From positions 1 to 64,000 of the forward strand of contig CAZHST010000005.1 in the NCBI GenBank assembly GCA_964535215.1: a DNA stretch of 64,000 nucleotides. The letters are read 5' to 3'. Positions 25,135 through 31,854 of this stretch are shown here, one piece after another. The notes beneath the pieces are model-generated. The model ran no database searches. It had not been told where the DNA came from and saw nothing but the letters and a program-made list of their open reading frames with translations. Positions within the stretch are counted from its first letter, which is position 1. Each line of letters begins with the position of its first letter. A program made the position numbers and the translations under genes. This DNA is from JACQHM01 sp964535215 (GTDB taxonomy: Bacteria > Methylomirabilota > Methylomirabilia > Methylomirabilales > JACQHM01).

Positions 25135-26055
25135 ATGGAACGCCATTGGACCTCGTACTGCACCCTGAGCATCGTCCACTTCATGGCCTTCCCCGAATGC
25201 CTGGGCGGGGAAGGGCCGATCCTGGAGACGCTGGCAAAGATCGCCGAGGATGCTTTCTTCTCCGGTGTCGAGGTGGGACCCATGAAGGACCCCGGGACCC
25301 GCAAGGAGGCGGCCCGGCTGATCGAGCAGAGCCACCTTCGGGTCTCCTTTGGGGCTCAGCCGGCCATCCTCCTGGGGAAGCTGAACTTGAACAGCCTCGA
25401 TCCAGACCAGAGGGCTGAAGCCGTGGCCCAGGTCAAGGCCCGGATAGATCAGGCCGCAGAGGTGGGCGCCAGACGGGTTGCCATCCTCTCCGGTCCCGAC
25501 CCGGGAGCGGCGGATCGCCCGAAGGCGATCGAGGCCTTGATTGACTCGGTGAAGCAGCTCTGTGCCTATGCCGGTGAGCGGGGCCTTGGCATCACGCTGG
25601 AGACCTTTGACCGGGACGTGGATAAGAAGGCCCTCATCGGCCCCTCGGACGAGGCGGCCTCCTTCGCCAAGGCGGTCCGGGCCGAGTTCCCGGATTTCGG
25701 CCTGATGTACGATTTAAGCCATCAACCCCTCCTGGGGGAGGAGTCCCTCCCGGCGCTGACGCTTCTAAAGGACCATCTCGTCCACGCCCATGTCGGGAAC
25801 TGTGTGAAGGTGCCCGGGCGGCCAGCCTATGGAGACCAACACCCCCGGTTCGGTTTCCCCGGTGGTGAGAACGACGTGGAGCAACTGACGGCTTTTTTGA
25901 AAGCCCTCTTCGCCATCGGCTACCTCAAGGAGCCTCCTGATGCCGATGGGAAACCCTGGATTGGAATCGAGGTCCGACCCCAGCCTGGGGAGTCATCGGC
26001 TGCGGTCATTGCCAACGCCAAACGGGTGTGGCAGGAGGCCTGGACCAGGGCGTGA
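25135..26055 (+). CDS. Sugar phosphate isomerase/epimerase family TIM-barrel protein
   Basis: This 306-residue xylose-isomerase-like TIM barrel has metal-site features such as L-E-T-F-D near residue 152, M-Y-D-L-S-H-Q (Asp and His ligands), V-H-A-H-V-G-N and a closing G-I-E-V-R-P. The family includes hydroxypyruvate isomerase, tagatose epimerase and myo-inositol catabolic enzymes. Its location upstream of a hydroxypyruvate/glyoxylate reductase and of a tartronate semialdehyde reductase-like enzyme favours a hydroxypyruvate isomerase-like role, but this is context only. Start: ATG 25135 with AAAGGGG upstream. Confidence 0.75.
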   Translation: MERHWTSYCTLSIVHFMAFPECLGGEGPILETLAKIAEDAFFSGVEVGPMKDPGTRKEAARLIEQSHLRVSFGAQPAILLGKLNLNSLDPDQRAEAVAQVKARIDQAAEVGARRVAILSGPDPGAADRPKAIEALIDSVKQLCAYAGERGLGITLETFDRDVDKKALIGPSDEAASFAKAVRAEFPDFGLMYDLSHQPLLGEESLPALTLLKDHLVHAHVGNCVKVPGRPAYGDQHPRFGFPGGENDVEQLTAFLKALFAIGYLKEPPDADGKPWIGIEVRPQPGESSAAVIANAKRVWQEAWTRA

Positions 26056-26094
26056 GGAGAAGAGGAGCCAACCCCCACAGGAGAGGAGGGCCAG

Positions 26095-27099
26095 ATGCCT
26101 AAGCCGAAGGTGTTCATCACACGGATCGTTCCCGCGAAAGGGATCGAGATGGTTCGCGAGGTCTGCGAGGTGGACTTGTGGGAAAGCGATGATGTGGTAC
26201 CCAGGGAGATCCTCCTCCAGAAGGTCCAGGACATTGACGGCCTCTACTGCCTCTTGACCGATAAGGTAGATGCCGAGCTTCTGGACAGGGCACCCCGGTT
26301 GAAGGTGGTCAGCAACATGGCCGTCGGCTTCGACAACATTGACGTTCCTGAGTGTACGAAGCGGGGCATCCCCGTCGGGAACACCCCCGGTGTCCTGACG
26401 GATACGACGGCCGATTTCGCCTTCGCCCTGATGATGGCCGCTGCCCGCCGGATCGTCGAGGGGGTTGATTACGTGCGGGCCGGGAAATGGAAGACCTGGG
26501 GGCCGACCCTCCTCATGGGCCAGGACATCCACCACAGCACGTTAGGCGTCGTCGGTTTCGGGCGGATCGGCAAGGGGATGGCCCAAAGGGCTCAAGGATT
26601 TGGAATGAGGGTCCTCTTCTACGACACCGTGCCGGTGGACCTGGAGGAGGCGAGATCCGTCTACCAGGCTGAACCTGCCGACCTCGAGACCTTGTTGCGG
26701 GAGTCGGACTTTGTCAGCCTGCACGTCCCCCTCACAAAGGAAACCTACCACATGATCAGTACCAGGGAACTCAAGCTCATGAAGAAGACGGCGATCCTGG
26801 TCAACACCTCCAGGGGCCCGGTGGTGGACCCGAAGGCCCTCTACGAGGCCTTGAAGAACGGCGAGATCGCCTATGCCGCCCTGGACGTTACCGAGCCTGA
26901 GCCCATCCCGCTGGACGATCCGCTCCTGACCCTTCCGAACTGCATCATCGTCCCCCACATCGCCAGCGCCTCGGTGGCCACCAGGACGAAGATGGCCACC
27001 ATGGCGGCGGAGAACCTGATCGCCGGACTCAAAGGGGAGCGGCTCCCGAACTGTGTCAACCCTGAGGTGTACCAGAGGACAGGTCAGCAAGTATCTTGA
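26095..27099 (+). CDS. D-2-hydroxyacid dehydrogenase (glyoxylate/hydroxypyruvate reductase type)
   Basis: The enzyme reduces glyoxylate or hydroxypyruvate with NAD(P)H. The 334-residue protein has V-G-F-G-R-I-G-K-G as the Rossmann loop (about 158-166), the catalytic arginine in N-T-S-R-G-P-V-V-D, a glutamate in T-E-P-E-P and the catalytic histidine in V-P-H-I-A-S-A-S. The segment N-M-A-V-G-F-D-N-I-D matches glyoxylate reductases (GyaR-like). GGAGAGGAGGG precedes the ATG, 39 bases after the upstream gene, so the two are cotranscribed. Confidence 0.88.
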   Translation: MPKPKVFITRIVPAKGIEMVREVCEVDLWESDDVVPREILLQKVQDIDGLYCLLTDKVDAELLDRAPRLKVVSNMAVGFDNIDVPECTKRGIPVGNTPGVLTDTTADFAFALMMAAARRIVEGVDYVRAGKWKTWGPTLLMGQDIHHSTLGVVGFGRIGKGMAQRAQGFGMRVLFYDTVPVDLEEARSVYQAEPADLETLLRESDFVSLHVPLTKETYHMISTRELKLMKKTAILVNTSRGPVVDPKALYEALKNGEIAYAALDVTEPEPIPLDDPLLTLPNCIIVPHIASASVATRTKMATMAAENLIAGLKGERLPNCVNPEVYQRTGQQVS

Positions 27100-27124
27100 C
27101 AATTTCCTCCCCATTGGGTATCAT
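27096..27124 (+). promoter_or_regulatory. Sigma70 promoter of the small secreted protein
   Basis: TTGACA (27096-27101), 17-base spacer, TATCAT (27119-27124). The -35 box overlaps the end of the reductase gene, giving the next gene its own promoter. Confidence 0.6.
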
Positions 27125-27169
27125 GGGGCCCTGCATCGGGTCCCAAAACTCTCTGGCAAAGGAGGATCA

Positions 27170-27724
27170 ATGCGGGGGAAGATATTCGTTCTCACGACCC
27201 TCTGGCTCTTCGGGTCCGTCCTTGTCATGGCCGACATGAGCCTTGCCAGGGATGAGAGGTTTAGGGCAAGGCTCCGTCCGTGCTGCAGGGACCCTGAGCC
27301 GAGGGCCGAAGGGAGGGCGGAGCGCAGGGTCCGGCCCGATAGGCTGCGGGACAGGTTCCGGGTGAATGTCGAGATCCCGATCCCGAGTCAAGGCCTGGGG
27401 ATCCTGACACCTGATGACGCGCGGGCGGCTGATATCCGCCTGAGCCTGAGTCGGGCTGATACCCCTTACGCCGAGTGCCTCCTCCAGCTTGATGATCCTC
27501 AGGAGGTCGAGGATCAGGCTGAGTACCAGGTGGACCTTCGGCGATTGGGATCGTTCCTGCAGCAGAGAAAGGGGACGTGCGACACGGATCTGGGAACCGG
27601 TGGCGTCCAGGCAGGCATCCCGGAGATTCAGGAGGGGGATGGGGCAACGGCAACGGTCGTCAAGGACCCGGAGGATCGCACCCAAGACATTGACTTCGTT
27701 CAGGGGACCTTCGAGATGAGGTAA
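27170..27724 (+). CDS. Secreted hypothetical protein
   Basis: This 184-residue protein has a signal peptide (hydrophobic residues 5-21, cleavage likely near A-D-M-S-L-A-R). The mature part opens with a very arginine-rich stretch (about 27-64) containing a Cys-Cys pair, then an acidic, Asp/Gln-rich domain with two more cysteines (C-L-L-Q-L and K-G-T-C-D). I recognise no family. Four cysteines suggest disulfides outside the cytoplasm. The ATG at 27170 has AAAGGAGG upstream. It has a private promoter and terminator, so it is expressed apart from the surrounding metabolic genes. Confidence 0.6.
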   Translation: MRGKIFVLTTLWLFGSVLVMADMSLARDERFRARLRPCCRDPEPRAEGRAERRVRPDRLRDRFRVNVEIPIPSQGLGILTPDDARAADIRLSLSRADTPYAECLLQLDDPQEVEDQAEYQVDLRRLGSFLQQRKGTCDTDLGTGGVQAGIPEIQEGDGATATVVKDPEDRTQDIDFVQGTFEMR

Positions 27725-27771
27725 GCTGGGGATCCATCGAGGGCCGGCATTGGCCGGAATCGTGAACGGAG

Positions 27772-27820
27772 CCACCCTGGAGGTTCGAGTTGTTCTCTTG
27801 GACACCAGGGTGGTTGCTTT
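27772..27820 (+). terminator. Hairpin terminator after the secreted protein
   Basis: CCACCCTGG (27772-27780) pairs with CCAGGGTGG (27805-27813); the loop is 24 bases and is followed by TTGCTTTTCGTCTTT. Perfect 9-bp stem, long loop. Confidence 0.55.
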
Positions 27821-27846
27821 TCGTCTTTAAAAGGGGTCAGGAAAAA

Positions 27847-28743
27847 ATGAAGAAGACCATTGGGTTTATCGGTCTGGGGATCATGGGGAGGCCCATGGCC
27901 AAGAACCTCATGAAGGCTGGGTACCCCCTCGTTGTCTACAATCGAACCCGGGAAAAGGCGAGGGAGCTGATCGAGGCAGGAGCCCAGGAAGCCACGGCGC
28001 CCAAGGATGTCGCCGCCAGGAGCGATGTGGTCCTCACCATCGTGACCGATACCCCCGACGTGGAGCAGGTCATCCTGGGGGAGGAGGGGGTCATCGAGGG
28101 GGGAAGAGCCGGCCAGATCGTCGTTGATCTGAGCACGATCTCTCCCGAGGCCACCCGGCGGATGGCCGAGGAGCTGAAGAAAAAGGGGATCACGATGCTG
28201 GACGCCCCTGTGACGGGTGGGGAGATTGGGGCCATCCATGGCACCTTGACCATCATGGTCGGCGGGGACCAGAAGGCCTATGAGGAGGTCCTGCCGATCC
28301 TCCAGGCCATGGGGAAGAAGATTGTCTACGCCGGCCCGAGCGGGGCCGGGCAGACCATCAAGCTCTGCAACCAGATCCTCTGCGCCGTGAACCAGATCGG
28401 GGTGAGTGAGGCGCTGATGCTGGCGGCCAAGGCGGGGGTTGATCTGAACACAATGCTGGAGGTGACGACCTCGGGAGCTGGGGGCTCCTGGGCCCTGGAG
28501 AACCTCGGCCGGAAGGTTGTCGCCGGGGACTTGAAGCCCGCGTTTATGGTCCGGTTGATGCAGAAGGACCTCGCCCTCGTCATGGAGCTGGCCGGGAAAC
28601 TGAACCTCCCCCTCCCGGGGACGGCCCTGGCCAGCCAGCTCCTCCGGGCCGTCGAGGCTGAAGAAGGCGGGAAGGAGCTGGGCACCCAGGCTATGATCAA
28701 GGCCTACGAACGCCTCGCCGCTTTCACCCTCCGGAGGTCGTAA
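27847..28743 (+). CDS. NAD-binding beta-hydroxyacid dehydrogenase (tartronate semialdehyde reductase-like)
   Basis: This 298-residue protein has an N-terminal G-F-I-G-L-G-I-M-G-R-P-M-A (residues 6-18), the substrate loop D-A-P-V-T-G-G-E-I-G-A and the catalytic lysine in G-A-G-Q-T-I-K-L-C-N-Q. It belongs to the 3-hydroxyisobutyrate/2-hydroxy-3-oxopropionate reductase family. Context with glyoxylate/hydroxypyruvate genes favours tartronate semialdehyde reductase (GarR-like). A 3-hydroxyisobutyrate dehydrogenase of valine breakdown is the alternative, but no companion valine-pathway genes are nearby. ATG 27847 is preferred to 27790, which would lie inside the terminator hairpin. Confidence 0.85.
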   Translation: MKKTIGFIGLGIMGRPMAKNLMKAGYPLVVYNRTREKARELIEAGAQEATAPKDVAARSDVVLTIVTDTPDVEQVILGEEGVIEGGRAGQIVVDLSTISPEATRRMAEELKKKGITMLDAPVTGGEIGAIHGTLTIMVGGDQKAYEEVLPILQAMGKKIVYAGPSGAGQTIKLCNQILCAVNQIGVSEALMLAAKAGVDLNTMLEVTTSGAGGSWALENLGRKVVAGDLKPAFMVRLMQKDLALVMELAGKLNLPLPGTALASQLLRAVEAEEGGKELGTQAMIKAYERLAAFTLRRS

Positions 28744-28758
28744 ACCCCCACGCTCCCA

Positions 28759-28908
28759 GGACTCGATCACGGTCCGGATCGCCTTCTCCAGCTTTTCAAC
28801 GATCCCTCTGGGGATCCCCCTGGGGACGGCGATCCCGCGCCATGAACCGACCGTCCCCTCGATCCCCAGCTCCTTCACCCATCGACCACGGGCTTGCTGG
28901 AAGTCCAT
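28759..28908 (-). pseudogene. Remnant of a TctC/Bug-type solute-binding protein gene
   Basis: The minus-strand frame encodes about 50 residues. Residues 13-50 (28872-28759) read E-L-G-I, G-S-W-R-G-I-A-V-P-R-G, then I-V-E-K-L-E-K-A-I-R. That order matches the last third of tripartite tricarboxylate receptors (TctC/Bug), where V-G-S-W-R-G-I-A-x-P-K-G-T-P precedes an amphipathic helix. The upstream two-thirds and the C-terminal end are missing, and the frame runs into the antisense of the reductase gene. No TctA/TctB genes are nearby. I read it as a decayed fragment left by deletion. Confidence 0.65.
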
Positions 28909-28923
28909 CCCTCCCCTTTACAG

Positions 28924-29205
28924 CTAGATCCTCCCCCCGGCGATGGCCGGGACGATGGAGACCTCGTCCCCATCCTTCAGAGGGGTCTCCAGCCCCTGCA
29001 GGAAGCGGATGTCCTCCTCGTTCACGTAGATGTTGATGAAGCGGCGGACGTTACCATCATCCCCGCAGAGCCTCTCCCGGATCCCGGCGAACTGGACATC
29101 CAGGTTCTTGATCAGTTCCCCGACCGAACTCCCTTCGACCAGGACCTCCCCTTGTCCCCTGGTGAGATTCCTCAACGGGGTTGGAATGCGCACCTTCACG
29201 CTCAT
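28924..29205 (-). CDS. MoaD/ThiS-like sulfur carrier with C-terminal GG-RI extension
   Basis: This 93-residue ubiquitin-like protein has the MoaD pattern: V-K-V-R-I-P-T-P-L-R near the start, a central V-G-E-L-I-K-N-L, then I-N-I-Y-V-N-E-E-D-I-R and D-G-D-E-V-S-I-V-P-A-I-A-G-G. Two residues, Arg-Ile, follow the diglycine before TAG. Carriers must expose GG to be adenylated and thiocarboxylated, so this form would need trimming by a JAMM-type protease, as described for QbsE and the Wolinella HcyS carrier. It is the last gene of the SAM-riboswitch operon after the threonine synthase-like gene, hinting at sulfur donation in homocysteine synthesis. Start ATG 29205 behind AGGAGG. Confidence 0.85.
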   Translation of the reverse strand: MSVKVRIPTPLRNLTRGQGEVLVEGSSVGELIKNLDVQFAGIRERLCGDDGNVRRFINIYVNEEDIRFLQGLETPLKDGDEVSIVPAIAGGRI

Positions 29206-29252
29206 CGTCCTTTGCACCTCCTGGGATAGTGTTGGATATGCGATGTTCGAGG

Positions 29253-30509
29253 CTAGTCGCCCACCCTGACGCCCTCGGCCCGGAGCTTCTTCAGGGCCTC
29301 ATCGAAGGAGCGGATCGTCGGCTGGATCGTTAATGCAGGTTTGAGGGAGCCGGCCACGGCCTCCTGGGTCTTCAAGCCATTTCCCGTGAGGCAGATGACG
29401 AGGCTCTCATCGCGGGGGATAATCCCCCGCTCGATCAGCCGCTTCGTTGCTGCCAGCGTCACCCCGCCGGCCGTCTCCGCAAAGATCCCTTCGGTCTGGG
29501 CCAGGAGCTTGATGGCCTCGATGATCTCCTCATCCGTCGCGTGCTCCCCACTCCCCCCGCTCTCCTTCACGGCCTTATAGGCATAATAGCCATCGGCCGG
29601 GTTCCCGATGGCAAGGGATTTGGCAATGGTCTTCGGTTTCACCGGCCTGATCAGATCGCTATCCTCCTTGATGGCGGTGACAATGGGGCCACAGCCTTCC
29701 GCCTGGGCAGCATAGATCTTGGTGGGACACCCAGCGATCAGCCCTAAGGCCGAAAGCTCCTTCAGGCTCTTCCAGATCTTGGTGATGAGGGAGCCCCCGG
29801 CGCAGGGGACGACGATGTGCCGGGGGGCCTTCCAGCCGAGCTGCTCGACGATCTCGTAGCCGAAGGTCTTGGAACCCTCAGCGTAGTAGGGCCGGATATT
29901 GATGTTCACAAAGGCCCAGCCGTACTTATCGGCCACCTCGCTGCAGAGGCGGTTCACCTCATCGTAGTTGCCGTTCACCGCCACCAGATTCGGGTTGTAG
30001 ATCAGGGTCCCGAGGATCTTGGAAAGTTCCAGGTCAGCCGGAACGAAGACAAAGCTCTGGAGGTTCGCCTCCGCCGCATGGGCGGCGACGGAGTTGGCCA
30101 GGTTTCCGGTGGAGGCACACGCCACGACGGGAAAGCCGAACTCAATGGCCTTCGTGACCGCTACCGCCACGACCCGGTCCTTGAACGAAAGGGTCGGATG
30201 GTTGACGGTATCGTTCTTTAGGTAAAGCTCCCGGACTCCCAGGGCATCGGCCAAGTGTTTGGCCCGGACCAGAGGGGTCATGCCGCAGTATCGCCCGACG
30301 GCCGCGTCCCCCTCGACGGGGAGGAGATCCCGGTACCGCCAGATACTCGGAGGTCCAGCCTCGATCTTCTTTCTTGTCAGCGACCGTTTGAGGTCGGCGT
30401 AGTCGTAGTCCACTTCCAGGGGCCCGAAGCAGAACTCGCAGACATGGAGGGGTGCGGCCGGGTACGCCCGGCCGCATTCTCGACACTTGAGACCCTTGAC
30501 CTTGGCCAT
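29253..30509 (-). CDS. thrC: Threonine synthase family PLP enzyme
   Basis: Threonine synthase converts O-phosphohomoserine to threonine with PLP. The 418-residue protein has an N-terminal zinc-ribbon (C-R-E-C-G and C-E-F-C near 9-30), the PLP lysine in L-S-F-K-D-R-V-V-A-V-A, the A-S-T-G-N-L-A-N-S cofactor-binding loop and P-C-A-G-G-S-L. This is a normal bacterial/archaeal-type ThrC. It sits between a NIL protein and a sulfur carrier under a SAM-I riboswitch, which is odd for threonine synthesis; its family relatives include fold-II sulfhydrylases, so a homocysteine-forming role with O-phosphohomoserine is possible. Start ATG 30509, 10 bases after the NIL stop. Confidence 0.85.
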   Translation of the reverse strand: MAKVKGLKCRECGRAYPAAPLHVCEFCFGPLEVDYDYADLKRSLTRKKIEAGPPSIWRYRDLLPVEGDAAVGRYCGMTPLVRAKHLADALGVRELYLKNDTVNHPTLSFKDRVVAVAVTKAIEFGFPVVACASTGNLANSVAAHAAEANLQSFVFVPADLELSKILGTLIYNPNLVAVNGNYDEVNRLCSEVADKYGWAFVNINIRPYYAEGSKTFGYEIVEQLGWKAPRHIVVPCAGGSLITKIWKSLKELSALGLIAGCPTKIYAAQAEGCGPIVTAIKEDSDLIRPVKPKTIAKSLAIGNPADGYYAYKAVKESGGSGEHATDEEIIEAIKLLAQTEGIFAETAGGVTLAATKRLIERGIIPRDESLVICLTGNGLKTQEAVAGSLKPALTIQPTIRSFDEALKKLRAEGVRVGD

Positions 30510-30519
30510 CTTCCCATCC

Positions 30520-30741
30520 TCACGCTGGCTCAACCTTCACGCCCAGGTTGGTCAGGTACTCGATCCCCCGCTTCAGCTCCTCCTCGCTCCCGGTCAACTC
30601 CAAGACCACCTCGCCGAACGTCTCCGTCACCCTGGCCTTTTTGATGTTCGGGATCAAGGCAAACTCTTTGGAGAGCCGGTAGATGACCGGTTCCTTGATC
30701 AGCTCTTCAGGATAGATGAGGAGCACAACCTTCGTTGGCAT
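30520..30741 (-). CDS. NIL-domain protein, riboswitch-controlled
   Basis: This 73-residue protein is a single ferredoxin-like NIL domain: strand V-V-L-L-I-Y-P, P-V-I-Y-R-L-S-K-E-F, then strands with N-I-K-K-A-R-V-T and V-V-L-E-L-T-G-S-E-E-E-L-K-R-G-I. NIL domains occur at the C terminus of the methionine importer ATPase MetN, where they bind methionine, and in archaeal/bacterial homocysteine-forming proteins. The start at ATG 30741 follows GGAGAGGGAG. It is the first gene downstream of the SAM-I riboswitch and terminator, so the NIL protein, ThrC and MoaD genes rise when SAM falls. Confidence 0.85.
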   Translation of the reverse strand: MPTKVVLLIYPEELIKEPVIYRLSKEFALIPNIKKARVTETFGEVVLELTGSEEELKRGIEYLTNLGVKVEPA

Positions 30742-30762
30742 CTCCCTCTCCGACAAACCAAA

Positions 30763-30943
30763 AGCCCCTTCCCAACGACGATGAGAAGGGGCTGTTTGAA
30801 AAGCACCTCTTCACCTTCTCATCTCTCAGCCTCTTTCGGAAGAGACTGCAGGAATTGGCACTTCTGCCCCGACCCTTTGTCGGGACCCGTTGCCGTGGCG
30901 TCGCAGGGCCCGTCCCTCAGCCACTCTCGATGAAAAGATGAGG
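30763..30943 (-). promoter_or_regulatory. SAM-I (S-box) riboswitch with transcription terminator
   Basis: On the minus strand the conserved core is clear: GAGAGTGGCTGAGGGAC, then GGCCC-TGCGACGCC and GGCAAC (P2 and the kink-turn region), AGTGCCAATTCCTGCAG (P3-P4) and GAAAGAGGCTGAGAGATGAG. P1 pairs 30929-30943 with 30806-30823. The 10-base 3' strand of P1 (30814-30823) is also a perfect complement of 30780-30789 in the terminator, forming the antiterminator. The terminator stem pairs 30785-30793 with 30763-30771, followed by TTTTGGTTTG. This is the ordinary SAM-OFF transcriptional design: high SAM gives termination before the NIL gene. Confidence 0.95.
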
Positions 30944-30950
30944 CAGACCT

Positions 30951-30979
30951 ATTAAACCAGGAGTGGGGGAAGGTGTCAA
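30951..30979 (-). promoter_or_regulatory. Sigma70 promoter of the SAM-riboswitch operon
   Basis: On the minus strand TTGACA (30979-30974), 17-base spacer, TTTAAT (30956-30951); transcription should begin within a few bases of the riboswitch 5' end at 30943. Both hexamers are near consensus. Confidence 0.8.
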
Positions 30980-30994
30980 GCAAAAACCGAGCGG

Positions 30995-31237
30995 TTACGG
31001 GGAGAACACATCCTGCTCGATGGGGGCCACGATCACCCCCCTTCGCTCTAACCAGCTGATCCCTTCCTCGACATCCTGAGGATCCCCTTCCAGCTCGGCC
31101 ATGATCCACCCGATCCCCTCAGCCAGGTCAGCCTGCCTGATGTTGAAGGCCACGTTGTAGGTCTGGCTGAGTTGCCAAAGCACCGGCTCGTTCGCAAGAC
31201 TCCCCGGAAAGGTCAGGTGCACGCGGCGCTTCGCCAT
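30995..31237 (-). CDS. Second NIL-domain protein
   Basis: This 80-residue protein is another stand-alone NIL/ACT-like domain: R-V-H-L-T-F-P, E-P-V-L-W-Q-L-S-Q-T-Y, N-I-R-Q-A-D-L, then W-I-M-A-E-L-E-G and G-I-S-W-L-E-R-R-G-V. It is only distantly similar to the neighbour at 30520. It lies upstream of the riboswitch promoter, so it is not controlled by the switch, and it has its own likely promoter at 31258-31287. TAGGAGGGGAT precedes the ATG. Probably binds a sulfur amino acid, as inferred from the family. Confidence 0.8.
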   Translation of the reverse strand: MAKRRVHLTFPGSLANEPVLWQLSQTYNVAFNIRQADLAEGIGWIMAELEGDPQDVEEGISWLERRGVIVAPIEQDVFSP

Positions 31238-31257
31238 ATCCCCTCCTATGGAGAAAC

Positions 31258-31287
31258 AGTATAAAAGAATGACCGGCGGAAAGGCAA
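31258..31287 (-). promoter_or_regulatory. Likely promoter of the second NIL gene
   Basis: Minus strand TTGCCT (31287-31282), 18-base spacer, TATACT (31263-31258), about 20 bases before the start codon. Confidence 0.4.
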
Positions 31288-31329
31288 GTGAAATTTTGAA
31301 CGAGCCCTCAACCCATCCTTTGGAGCGGG

Positions 31330-31833
31330 TCAGAGGATGGGCCGGATGTCCGACGCATCCAGCTCCACGGAGACGGCCTGCTGGATGATCTGCACCGTGA
31401 TCACAAGCCGGCCCCGGGTTCCCTTCCGGACGAAGAGGCCCCGGATCCCGGCCAGAGGCCCTCGGATCACCTCCACCTCCATCCCTTCTCGCAGGAAGGG
31501 ATAGGGGTCATAGGGCAGGGTGCTGGTGACAAGCCGCTGGATGGCCTCGATCTCCGGGTCCGGTACCGGAACGGGGCCTTGCCTGTTCCCCAGGATCTCC
31601 ACGACCCCCACAGCGGTCAGGACCGACAACCGGTCCTTCAGGGCAAAGCGGGCAAAGCAGTACCCGGGGAAGAGGGGGAAGTGGACCAGCTTCCGGCGAT
31701 CCTTCCACTGTCGGATCCGCCCTATGAGAGGCAAAAAGGGCTGGATGCCCCGGGCCTCCAGCTGATCCCGGACCAATTTTTCATGGCGGGACCGGGTCCG
31801 GATCGCGTACCACAGACATTCTCCATCCACCAC
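31330..31833 (-). CDS. NusG-like specialised elongation factor (RfaH/UpxY type)
   Basis: This 167-residue protein has the NusG N-terminal domain (W-Y-A-I-R-T-R-S-R-H-E-K-L-V near residues 8-21, and F-P-L-F-P-G-Y-C-F-A-R-F) and a KOW domain with E-G-M-E-V-E-V-I-R-G-P-L-A-G-I-R-G. It is not the housekeeping NusG: it lacks that protein's secE/rplK setting and has the H-F-P-L-F-P-G form of RfaH/UpxY factors, which promote readthrough of long polysaccharide operons. It is the last gene after sulfurylase, APS kinase and phosphodiesterase, fitting a surface-glycan locus. GTG start. Confidence 0.8.
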   Translation of the reverse strand: MVDGECLWYAIRTRSRHEKLVRDQLEARGIQPFLPLIGRIRQWKDRRKLVHFPLFPGYCFARFALKDRLSVLTAVGVVEILGNRQGPVPVPDPEIEAIQRLVTSTLPYDPYPFLREGMEVEVIRGPLAGIRGLFVRKGTRGRLVITVQIIQQAVSVELDASDIRPIL

Positions 31834-31854
31834 GCTCTTCCCCTCCGTCCCGGG

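Noticed and set aside
27700..28908. 402-codon minus-strand open frame as a complete gene
   Set aside because: Only its first ~50 codons resemble TctC; the rest is antisense to the GarR-like reductase. I kept the short part as a pseudogene fragment and dropped the rest.
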